Origin: Bacillota bacterium
Lineage (GTDB): Bacteria > Bacillota > Bacilli > Alicyclobacillales > Alicyclobacillaceae
Direction of reading: 5' to 3'
Length of the DNA stretch: 6,224 nt
NCBI GenBank assembly: GCA_021820805.1
Contig: JAKADF010000219.1
Coordinates: 1 to 6,224 of the forward strand
A program made the translations under genes and the position numbers. Position 1 is the first letter of the stretch. Each line of letters starts with the position of its first letter. Of this stretch, positions 1 to 5,969 are shown piece by piece. Below the pieces are notes generated by a model. That model had not been told where the DNA came from and did not search any database. It was given only the letters and a program-made list of their open reading frames with translations.

Positions 1-617
1 AGCATTCCGCCGCTTGTTTGCTCTTCAACGTCAATTTCTATCAATCTGTCTTCGAGTTCTCCCATATCTAATTGACGCTTAATCCGTTTGCGTTCATTTC
101 TTACTGACTCGGATACCGAGTGTGTGTCATTACCGCTTGGAGCACCCGCATTAAACAGCATTTCAAAAGGATTACGTCCAGCTTTTTTTGCATTCGGATC
201 CGGTGCTAAGATGGCAATAATACGCTCTTGTGCTTGTTCAGTCGCTTGGCTTTGCACTCGCTCTGTATACTCTGCTTTTACCATTCTGATGGCAGTCTCA
301 ATCAAATCGCGCACCATGGCTTCAACATCTCTGCCTACATACCCTACCTCTGTAAACTTCGTCGCTTCCACTTTTACAAAAGGAGCCCCCACTAATTTGC
401 TAAGGCGCCTTGCAATTTCTGTTTTCCCAACACCAGTTGGTCCAATCATAAGAATATTCTTCGGTGTAATCTCTTCTTGGAGCTCTGGCGTTAGTTTTGC
501 CCGCCTGCTTCTGTTGCGAAGCGCAATCGCAACTGCTCGTTTTGCATTTCTTTGCCCGACGATGTACTTATCCAGTTCCTCAACAATTTGCCGAGGTGTT
601 AAATCTGCTTTTTTCAT
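1..617 (-). CDS. hslU: ATP-dependent protease ATPase subunit HslU (ClpY), N-terminal part
   Basis: HslU is the AAA+ hexameric unfoldase of the cytoplasmic HslUV (ClpYQ) protease. It unfolds substrates and threads them into the HslV chamber using ATP. The first 205 codons are present and the gene runs off the left edge. The family opening [17 protein letters not shown] is at residues 6-22. Walker A GPTGVGKT is at 59-66, the substrate-gripping pore loop GYVGRD at 92-97, and the start of the HslU-specific I domain follows from about 110, with a charged [20 protein letters not shown] stretch near 177-196. Walker B and the sensor motifs would lie outside the window. The ATG at 617 follows an AAAGGAGG ribosome binding site by 7 bases. 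It lies 50 bases after hslV, its usual partner. Nothing is broken in the visible part. In B. subtilis codY follows, but that would be beyond this window. Confidence 0.97.
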   Translation of the reverse strand, partial: MKKADLTPRQIVEELDKYIVGQRNAKRAVAIALRNRSRRAKLTPELQEEITPKNILMIGPTGVGKTEIARRLSKLVGAPFVKVEATKFTEVGYVGRDVEAMVRDLIETAIRMVKAEYTERVQSQATEQAQERIIAILAPDPNAKKAGRNPFEMLFNAGAPSGNDTHSVSESVRNERKRIKRQLDMGELEDRLIEIDVEEQTSGGM

Positions 618-621
618 AAAA

Positions 622-640
622 GCCCCTCCTTTAGCGGGGT
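622..640 (-). promoter_or_regulatory. hslU ribosome binding site with a possible small hairpin
   Basis: Read on the minus strand, the hslU leader contains CCCC (636-639), then GCTAAAGGA, then GGGG (623-626), then CTTTT and the ATG. The AAAGGAGG Shine-Dalgarno (625-632) sits partly in the loop and partly in the 3' arm of a 4-bp G-C stem. The stem could extend past one mismatch by a G-U and two A-U pairs. The ribosome binding site is clear. Whether the hairpin forms or tunes HslU relative to HslV is inference. Confidence 0.5.
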
Positions 641-667
641 CTTAAATAAATTAAAGTTTATTCTTCC

Positions 668-1201
668 TTACAATGCTTCCACAATAATGTGGTCATTCGT
701 AAACACGCATATCTCAGAGGCAATTTCAAGTGCATGACGCACAATCGTCTTTGCATCCATATCAGTGTAACGGGCTAGAGCCCTCCCTGCTGACAAAGCA
801 TATGCACCGCCGGATCCAATAGCACATATTCCATCATCTGGCTCAATCACTTCACCGCCGCCCGATACAATATATAGATTTTCTTTATTCATAACGATGA
901 GCATAGCTTCAAGTTTATGTAAGACCTTATCAGAGCGCCACTCCTTGGCAAGTTCTACAGCAGCCCGAGACAAGTTCCCATTAAACTCTTCTAATTTACC
1001 CTCGAACTTTTCAAATAAAGTAAATGCATCAGCAACTGAACCGGCAAAACCTGCAACCACTTGACCTTTGTATAATCGGCGGACTTTTTTTGCACCTTGC
1101 TTCATAATCATGCTGTTGCCGAGAGTAACTTGGCCATCTCCAGCCATTGCAGCTTCACCGTTTTTGTGTACGGCAAATATCGTTGTTGCATGCAAATCCA
1201 T
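668..1201 (-). CDS. hslV: ATP-dependent protease peptidase subunit HslV (ClpQ)
   Basis: HslV forms the double-hexamer proteolytic core of HslUV, a threonine protease related to the proteasome beta subunit. At 177 residues it has the family's usual length. After a short leader MDLHA come the conserved TTIFAV (from Thr6), GDGQVT (21-26), Lys38 (equivalent to the catalytic lysine 33 of mature E. coli HslV), [20 protein letters not shown] (51-70), [14 protein letters not shown] (79-92) and GSGG (129-132). All are intact. The likely nucleophile is Thr6, which would require removal of five residues. B. subtilis ClpQ instead is reported to use a serine next to its initiator Met, and that residue is Asp2 here. 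The ATG at 1201 follows AGGAGG by 7 bases, and the binding site overlaps the trmFO stop codon. hslU lies directly downstream, so the pair is probably made from one transcript. Confidence 0.97.
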   Translation of the reverse strand: MDLHATTIFAVHKNGEAAMAGDGQVTLGNSMIMKQGAKKVRRLYKGQVVAGFAGSVADAFTLFEKFEGKLEEFNGNLSRAAVELAKEWRSDKVLHKLEAMLIVMNKENLYIVSGGGEVIEPDDGICAIGSGGAYALSAGRALARYTDMDAKTIVRHALEIASEICVFTNDHIIVEAL

Positions 1202-1208
1202 GATTTAG

Positions 1209-1214
1209 CCTCCT
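1209..1214 (-). promoter_or_regulatory. hslV ribosome binding site overlapping the trmFO stop codon
   Basis: On the minus strand AGGAGG occupies 1209-1214, and the TAG stop of trmFO is 1213-1215, so the first two bases of the Shine-Dalgarno are the last two bases of the stop. Ribosomes finishing trmFO would end on the hslV initiation region, which suggests translational coupling. It fixes the hslV start at the ATG 7 bases downstream. Confidence 0.85.
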
Positions 1215-2526
1215 AATTTGCGGCGTGAACTTTCTCCATGATTGTTTGAAGTTTTGTTAAAGCACGATCCGCCATTCCCTGTGCGCGCTCTTTTTTGTCT
1301 CTGATTCGCAGAGGAAGCGGCGGCATAAGCCCAAAAGTGGCATTCATCGGCTGGAAATTAGCCTCGTTCGTATGTGTGATATAGTGTGCAAGGCTTCCAA
1401 TTGCCGTTTCTTCTGGGAAGACAATAGGCTCTAAGGAACGAGCAAACCGTCCGGCATTAATACCTGAAATCAGCCCGGACGCTGCTGATTCCACATACCC
1501 TTCTACGCCCGTAACTTGACCTGCAAAGAACAGGTTTTCTCTTTTCTTGCTTTGATACGTAGGTTCAAGAGACGTTGGGCTATTGATATATGTATTCCGG
1601 TGCATAACTCCATAGCGCACAATTTCAGCATTTTCAAGTCCAGGTATCATGCGAAATACTCTGCTTTGCTCTCCCCACTTCAGATGGGTTTGGAAACCAA
1701 CCATATTATACAAAGTTGCTGCTCCGTTATCCTGTCGGAGTTGTACAACCGCATAAGGTCTCTTTCCCGTTCTAGGGTCAATTAATCCGACTGGCTTCAT
1801 CGGCCCAAAAAGAAGTGTTTTCGCACCGCGTTTCGCCATTGCTTCAACAGGCATGCAGCCTTCAAAGTATTTTTCCTGTTCAAAATCCTTAACAGGAGCG
1901 GTTTGTGCATCTATTAATGCATTGTAAAATGCATAAAACTCTTCATCGTTCATCGGGCAATTCAGGTAAGCAGCCTCACCTTTGTCATACCTTGAAGCTA
2001 AATAGACTTTATCCATATCGACCGATTCCTTTGTAATAATCGGCGCTGCCGCATCAAAAAAGTAAAGATAGTCCCTGCCAATAAAAGAACGAATCGATTC
2101 GGATAATTCTGCTGATGTAAGCGGCCCCGTTGCAACAACAACAATTCCTTCGTTTGGAATCTCAGGAACTTCTTGACGCACGACCTCTATATTCGGGTGT
2201 TCTTCAAGCGCAGTTGTGACCGCTTGGCTAAATGGCTCACGGTCAACCGCAAGCGCTCCTCCAGCAGGAACAGCGTGCTTGTCCGCACACTGTATTATCA
2301 AAGAATTCAACCTGCGCATCTCTTCTTTTAATAAACCAACCGCATTTGTGACAGCATTTGCACGCAAAGAATTCGTGCAAACAAGTTCAGCGAAGAGCGG
2401 AGTATGGTGCGCAGGTGTTTTCTTAACAGGCCGCATTTCGTAAAGCCGAACAGGTACACCCTGGTTCGCAATCTGCCAAGCAGCTTCCGAACCAGCAAGA
2501 CCAGCACCAATTACAGTAATCGTCAT
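1213..2526 (-). CDS. trmFO: Methylenetetrahydrofolate-tRNA-(uracil-5-)-methyltransferase TrmFO
   Basis: TrmFO makes 5-methyluridine at position 54 in the T-loop of tRNAs, using methylenetetrahydrofolate as carbon donor and FADH2 as reductant. It is the folate-dependent alternative to SAM-dependent TrmA found in many Gram-positives. The protein has 437 residues, close to the B. subtilis enzyme (about 435). The FAD Rossmann motif GAGLAGSE is at 7-14. Other family blocks are YEMRP (29-33), TPAHHT and [10 protein letters not shown] (Cys50, matching Cys53 of B. subtilis), [10 protein letters not shown] (87-96), [12 protein letters not shown] (162-173), [15 protein letters not shown] (188-202) and FEGCMPVE (Cys224, matching the catalytic Cys226). 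[15 protein letters not shown] and the [19 protein letters not shown]-binding block lie nearer the C-terminus. The ATG at 2526 is preceded by a weaker site, GGAG 9 bases upstream with GGTG closer in. It begins 37 bases after topA and ends 11 bases before hslV. No xerC/codV gene lies in that gap. Confidence 0.97.
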   Translation of the reverse strand: MTITVIGAGLAGSEAAWQIANQGVPVRLYEMRPVKKTPAHHTPLFAELVCTNSLRANAVTNAVGLLKEEMRRLNSLIIQCADKHAVPAGGALAVDREPFSQAVTTALEEHPNIEVVRQEVPEIPNEGIVVVATGPLTSAELSESIRSFIGRDYLYFFDAAAPIITKESVDMDKVYLASRYDKGEAAYLNCPMNDEEFYAFYNALIDAQTAPVKDFEQEKYFEGCMPVEAMAKRGAKTLLFGPMKPVGLIDPRTGKRPYAVVQLRQDNGAATLYNMVGFQTHLKWGEQSRVFRMIPGLENAEIVRYGVMHRNTYINSPTSLEPTYQSKKRENLFFAGQVTGVEGYVESAASGLISGINAGRFARSLEPIVFPEETAIGSLAHYITHTNEANFQPMNATFGLMPPLPLRIRDKKERAQGMADRALTKLQTIMEKVHAAN

Positions 2527-2563
2527 AATTCACCACTCCAATACCTTGCAACTGCACGCAGCC

Positions 2564-4669
2564 TTAAACACCCTTTGTTGCTTTTTCCGGCTCTAATGCC
2601 GCTTGATGAGGGTGTGCACCCTCGTTGCTGCATACAACAAGTAATTCACCTTTTACTGTCTTTTCCACCATCGGGTGACCGCAAACGGGGCAAAGCTGAC
2701 CCGTTGGTCGATTCCAAAGAACATAATCACATTCAGGGTATCCGCCGCAACCATAAAATGTCTTACGCCTTTTCCCTTTCCGTTCAAGCAACGGTTTACC
2801 ACATTTCGGGCAATTAACCCCTGCCTCTTTTACAATCGGTTTTGTATTGCGGCATTCTGGAAAACCGGGACAAGCCAAAAATTTACCATATCGACCGGTT
2901 TTATATACCATTTTCCGCCCGCATTTCTCACATTCAATGTCTGACTCTTCGTCAGCAATTTGGACGTGTTCCATTGTCGATTCTGCTTCCGAGAGTTCGC
3001 GTTCAAATGACTCATAGAATTTCGATAGGAGCGCAACCCAGTCTGTCTTGCCTCCCTCTACTCCGTCCAAGTCATTTTCCATTTGAGCTGTAAAGTCTAC
3101 ATCAATCAATTCATTGAAATTTTGGACCAACAAACCGACTACGATTTCACCCAGTTCTGTAGGAATAAATCGCTTTTGTTCCAGTAAAACGTATCCGCGT
3201 TTTAAAATTGTATCAATAGTCGGTGCATAAGTGCTCGGACGTCCAATGCCAAGCTCCTCCATTGCCTTAACGAGACTAGACTCTGAAAACCGCGGCGGTG
3301 GTTGCGTAAAATGCTGCTCAGGCGTTAATGAAGGTTCAGGCAAAACATCTCCTTTTTCAACTGGGGGAAGAAGCTTTGACTCTTCTTCGCCTTTCCCTTC
3401 ATCATTCCCTTCGGTATACAGAACCATAAAGCCTGGGAACTTCAGTACAGAGCCAGATGCACGGAACCATGCCTCATGTGCTCGAATATCCACAGTTGTG
3501 GTATCAAGTATCGCTTGGCTCATTTGGCTTGCTACAAAACGCTCCCAAATCAATTTGTATAAGCGATATTGATCCTTGGACAAGTACGACTTTATCGATT
3601 CTGGATCACGTTCGACCGATGTCGGACGTATACCTTCATGCGCGTCTTGAGCACTGCCTTTCGTTTGATACTCCCGAGGTACGGTTGGCATGTAGTTGTC
3701 CCCGTACTTATTTCCAATCCAACTTCTAGCTTCCGCCTTGGCAGTATCGGATATTCTAGTTGAATCTGTCCTCATATATGTAATGAGTCCGACAGAACCC
3801 TCTTTGCCAAGATCTAAACCTTCATATAACTGCTGTGCCACAGCCATTGTTTTATAAGCACGAAATCCAAGCTTCCGTGCAGCTTCTTGCTGCAAACTGC
3901 TCGTTGTGAACGGAGGGCTTGGGTTTCGTTTTCGTTCGGCTTTTTTAACACGCATAACTTCAAACGAATAACCATCTACGTGTGCGAGCAGTTCTTTCAC
4001 TGATTCCTCATTGCCAAGCGGAGTTTTATCATCGTTATATCCGTAGAATCTCGCAGTTAGTTTGGATTTCCCAATTTTCGATACAGCATCTACAGTCCAG
4101 TATTCTTCAGGGATAAATGCGCGAATTTCATTTTCACGATCTACGATTAGTCGAACAGCGACAGATTGTACACGTCCAGCAGACAATCCTTTTTTCACTT
4201 TTTTCCACAACAAAGGGCTCAATCGATAACCGACAAGCCTATCTAGAATTCTTCGCGTCTGCTGTGCGTTCACTAAATCCTTATTTAATTTCCGCGGCTC
4301 GTGAAATGCGTTTTTAACAGCATCTTTCGTGATCTCATGAAACACGACCCGACATGCTTCGTTCGGATCTATATCCAAAATATTTTGCAGATGCCATGCA
4401 ATTGCTTCCCCCTCACGCGCAGGGCCAGCCCCGAGAAAGACACGTTTAGCTTTTTTTCCAGCCTCACGGAGTGACTTAATGACGTCACCCTTACCTCGTA
4501 TCGTAATATAGCGAGGTTCAAAACCATGCTCGACGTCAACGCCAAGTTGGCTCTTCGGCAGGTCACGGACGTGTCCCATGGAGGCCTTTACAGTATATTT
4601 TTTCCCTAGGTATTTTCCAATTGTTTTTGCTTTTGCAGGCGATTCCACGATGACAAGATAATCTGCCAA
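2564..4669 (-). CDS. topA: DNA topoisomerase I (type IA) with both TOPRIM DxD aspartates replaced
   Basis: TopA relaxes negative supercoils by cutting one DNA strand through a 5'-phosphotyrosine and passing the other strand. The 701 residues match a full-length Bacillus enzyme (about 691). The TOPRIM domain opens with VIVESPAKAKTI, including Glu9 and Lys13. GHVRDLP (His33), SAGRVQS (163-169), GLITYMRTDS with catalytic Tyr298 and Arg300, QDAHEGIRPT (341-350) and GIGRPSTYAPT (474-484) are all intact. Two four-cysteine zinc ribbons follow (Cys580/583/600/606 and Cys620/623/641/647). A third has only three cysteines (660, 663, 680). The striking oddity is residues 79-88, LGAGPAREGE. The family norm is close to LATDPDREGE, so the two Mg2+-binding aspartates (D111 and D113 in E. 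coli) are Gly82 and Ala84. The third acid (Glu86) remains. The start is TTG at 4669, 7 bases after AAGGAGG; no in-frame ATG occurs before residue 31. Identity is certain, but activity is doubtful on this sequence. Confidence 0.96.
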   Translation of the reverse strand: MADYLVIVESPAKAKTIGKYLGKKYTVKASMGHVRDLPKSQLGVDVEHGFEPRYITIRGKGDVIKSLREAGKKAKRVFLGAGPAREGEAIAWHLQNILDIDPNEACRVVFHEITKDAVKNAFHEPRKLNKDLVNAQQTRRILDRLVGYRLSPLLWKKVKKGLSAGRVQSVAVRLIVDRENEIRAFIPEEYWTVDAVSKIGKSKLTARFYGYNDDKTPLGNEESVKELLAHVDGYSFEVMRVKKAERKRNPSPPFTTSSLQQEAARKLGFRAYKTMAVAQQLYEGLDLGKEGSVGLITYMRTDSTRISDTAKAEARSWIGNKYGDNYMPTVPREYQTKGSAQDAHEGIRPTSVERDPESIKSYLSKDQYRLYKLIWERFVASQMSQAILDTTTVDIRAHEAWFRASGSVLKFPGFMVLYTEGNDEGKGEEESKLLPPVEKGDVLPEPSLTPEQHFTQPPPRFSESSLVKAMEELGIGRPSTYAPTIDTILKRGYVLLEQKRFIPTELGEIVVGLLVQNFNELIDVDFTAQMENDLDGVEGGKTDWVALLSKFYESFERELSEAESTMEHVQIADEESDIECEKCGRKMVYKTGRYGKFLACPGFPECRNTKPIVKEAGVNCPKCGKPLLERKGKRRKTFYGCGGYPECDYVLWNRPTGQLCPVCGHPMVEKTVKGELLVVCSNEGAHPHQAALEPEKATKGV

Positions 4670-4676
4670 TGTGTTT

Positions 4677-4683
4677 CCTCCTT
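4677..4683 (-). promoter_or_regulatory. topA ribosome binding site that fixes a TTG start
   Basis: The minus strand reads AAGGAGG, then seven bases (AAACACA), then TTG GCA GAT. It is a near-perfect Shine-Dalgarno at standard spacing. The encoded protein begins (M)ADYLVIVESPAK, exactly where the family begins, and the next in-frame Met is residue 31, inside the TOPRIM domain. TTG is therefore the start codon. Confidence 0.9.
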
Positions 4684-4702
4684 GTGCCGTTTACCAGCAT
4701 CC

Positions 4703-4713
4703 GGGTTCAACCC
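4703..4713. repeat. Short palindrome at the predicted topA transcription start
   Basis: GGGTTCAACCC is a perfect 5-bp inverted repeat around one central base. It lies just downstream of the candidate -10 box at 4716-4721, about where transcription would begin. A second perfect palindrome, GTTTGCAAAC (4736-4745), covers the candidate -35 box. Either could be an operator, but both are short enough to be chance. Confidence 0.3.
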
Positions 4714-4715
4714 AT

Positions 4716-4744
4716 ATTATCACCAGATGAATTTCGTTTGCAAA
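4716..4744 (-). promoter_or_regulatory. Candidate sigma-A promoter for topA and downstream genes
   Basis: In the 82-base gap between dprA and topA the minus strand has TTTGCA (4739-4744, 4 of 6 to the -35 consensus), a 17-base spacer, and GATAAT (4716-4721, 5 of 6 to the -10 consensus). Transcription would start near 4709, giving a leader of about 40 bases before the topA TTG. It would let topA, trmFO, hslV and hslU be expressed apart from dprA. Prediction is by eye only. Confidence 0.45.
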
Positions 4745-4751
4745 CATCAGT

Positions 4752-5825
4752 TTATCTGAACTTACGATGATAGGTTCCATCTTCGGCCCGAACAAGCACT
4801 CCCAAGAGTTCCAATTCTAAAAGCCCTGCAAATACATGAGCTATAGAAACTTGTAGTTGATTGGCTAAAACTGCAGGGTGAGAAGTCTCACTGACTGCGT
4901 CGTACAATGAACGCAACCGAACCGGAATGGGTTCTTCGGCATGTATATGCTGTGATATACCATAATCACGCAATAATTCAGATGGATCAAGTAAAATTTG
5001 TGCACCTTGTGACAAAAGCTTGTGCGAACCACGAAAATGCTTGGACGTAATTGGCCCTGGTACAACATAAACATCGCGGCCGAGTTCAAGGGCGTGATCA
5101 ACTGTTAAAAGTGCTCCGCTTTTTTCACCTGCTTGCACAACCACAACGGCCCTCGAAAGGGCTGCAATCAGTCGGTTACGTTCTGGAAAATGATGCTTTG
5201 CAACTTGAGTTCCTGGGGGGTACTCACTAATAACTAGCCCTTTTTCCCTAATTCGCATATATATTCTAAAATTCGATTGTGGGTAACACACATCTACCCC
5301 GCACCCAAGAACAGCAATCGTTTTGCCGTCCGCATCAAGTGAAGATTTATGAGCAGCAGCATCAATGCCAAGATCCATTCCAGAAACCAAGGTTATTTGA
5401 CTACCTGCCAACACATCGCCTATCCATTTTGAGACTTCGAGTCCATAGCCAGAAGCGCGGCGAGTGCCAACCACTGAGATCGACAAATCTGTTAATGTTT
5501 CAAAGGATAATTGCCCTTTGACAAACAGTGCAAGGGGAGGCTCAGCTAAATTGTATAATTGTACGGGATAATGTATATCACCGCGAACAATCATAAATAT
5601 ACCGTGTTCTTGCAACTGCTTTTCCAAGAGATCAGGTTGAACATGTCTCCGCCACATATCCAGTGCAGTTACCGTATTTTCCTTCATTCTTACTTTGCTT
5701 CTCCAAACACTGACATCACTTTCCCATACTGCTTTCGCACTGCCAAGAGCAGAAACGAGTTTCCTAAGAGTTGATGGTTCGACTCTTTTGCACATTGTAA
5801 GTCCTGCAAGATATACCCTGTCCAT
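4752..5825 (-). CDS. dprA: DNA-processing protein DprA (Smf)
   Basis: DprA binds incoming single-stranded DNA during natural transformation and loads RecA onto it. Many non-competent bacteria also keep it. With the chosen start it has 357 residues. An N-terminal helical region covers about 1-65. The Rossmann-like core (about 75-285) carries SVVGTRRASGYGLEV (117-131), SGMDLGIDAAAHK (148-160), TIAVLGCGVDVCYP (169-182), ISEYPPGT (199-206), HFPERNRLIAALS (212-224), GEKSGALLT (233-241) and VYVVPGP (252-258). A winged-helix C-terminus covers about 305-355. It is longer than B. subtilis DprA (about 297), which lacks this tail. The middle residue of SGxAxGID is Asp151 rather than the usual Ala, which is unusual. 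A TTG at 5849 would add eight residues, but the ATG at 5825 follows TTGGAGG by 6 bases and fits the family better. It follows the sucD terminator and precedes topA, as in other Bacillales. Confidence 0.95.
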   Translation of the reverse strand: MDRVYLAGLTMCKRVEPSTLRKLVSALGSAKAVWESDVSVWRSKVRMKENTVTALDMWRRHVQPDLLEKQLQEHGIFMIVRGDIHYPVQLYNLAEPPLALFVKGQLSFETLTDLSISVVGTRRASGYGLEVSKWIGDVLAGSQITLVSGMDLGIDAAAHKSSLDADGKTIAVLGCGVDVCYPQSNFRIYMRIREKGLVISEYPPGTQVAKHHFPERNRLIAALSRAVVVVQAGEKSGALLTVDHALELGRDVYVVPGPITSKHFRGSHKLLSQGAQILLDPSELLRDYGISQHIHAEEPIPVRLRSLYDAVSETSHPAVLANQLQVSIAHVFAGLLELELLGVLVRAEDGTYHRKFR

Positions 5826-5831
5826 TTGTAT

Positions 5832-5838
5832 CCTCCAA
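5832..5838 (-). promoter_or_regulatory. dprA ribosome binding site that decides the start
   Basis: The minus strand reads TTGGAGG, then ATACAA, then ATG. The 6-base spacing supports the ATG at 5825. The longer alternative starting with TTG at 5849 would place this binding site inside the coding region and has no comparable site of its own. Confidence 0.85.
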
Positions 5839-5868
5839 TGAGCCAACAAATTCGATTATTTGAAGGAA

Positions 5869-5897
5869 ATCATGGCAGGATTATTCTTACACGTCCA
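5869..5897 (-). promoter_or_regulatory. Candidate sigma-A promoter with extended -10 for the dprA operon
   Basis: Downstream of the sucD terminator the minus strand has TGGACG (5892-5897, 4 of 6 to -35), a 17-base spacer, and CATGAT (5869-5874, 4 of 6 to -10). The -10 is preceded by TGC, which makes it an extended -10 element. The predicted start is near 5862, giving a leader of about 37 bases before dprA. A promoter is expected here because a terminator lies immediately upstream. The boxes are modest matches. Confidence 0.4.
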
Positions 5898-5909
5898 CTC
5901 CAATAGAGA

Positions 5910-5938
5910 AAAAAGCTGCTCCATAAGAGCAGCTTTTT
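5910..5938 (-). terminator. Intrinsic terminator after sucD
   Basis: A perfect 12-bp inverted repeat has arms at 5910-5921 and 5927-5938 and a 5-base loop. Its core is GAGCAGC/GCTGCTC flanked by A and T tracts. Read on the minus strand, it ends in six T residues, 32 bases after the sucD stop. The flanking A tract also gives a T run on the plus strand, so it could act in both directions. It separates the sucCD transcript from the dprA unit. Confidence 0.92.
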
Positions 5939-5969
5939 ACATACCAATATGAAAAATCCCAAAATGTCA

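Noticed and set aside
88..645. A 185-residue plus-strand open frame opposite hslU and the hslV-hslU gap
   Set aside because: It is the antisense shadow of hslU. It has no convincing binding site, its composition is Ser/Phe-rich as expected of a reverse frame, and the minus-strand HslU reading is unambiguous.
1717..1725. TrmFO residues 268-270 read GAA where the family usually has AAG
   Set aside because: Small-for-small exchanges in a loop with intact flanks. It looks like ordinary variation and no catalytic residue is affected.
2527..2563. CTGC-GT-GCAG inverted repeat in the topA-trmFO gap as a possible terminator
   Set aside because: The stem is only 4 bp with a 2-base loop and no T run follows, so it would not terminate transcription.
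2404..3763. Several plus-strand open frames (for example 2404-2817 and 3231-3572) opposite trmFO and topA
   Set aside because: All lie within well-recognised minus-strand genes, overlap one another in different frames, and show no recognisable family motifs.
4418..4432. Compensating frameshifts as the explanation for the altered TopA motif
   Set aside because: Pro83 and Arg85 stay aligned in the same frame with normal codons between the altered positions, so substitutions explain the change better than insertion and deletion.
4744..4761. TCAG-ATAAA-CTGA hairpin at the end of dprA as a terminator
   Set aside because: A 4-bp stem with no T tract is too weak, and it overlaps the dprA stop codon.
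5826..5849. Upstream TTG start for DprA giving eight extra residues
   Set aside because: The ATG at 5825 has a well-placed TTGGAGG site, while the TTG has none and would put that site inside the gene.
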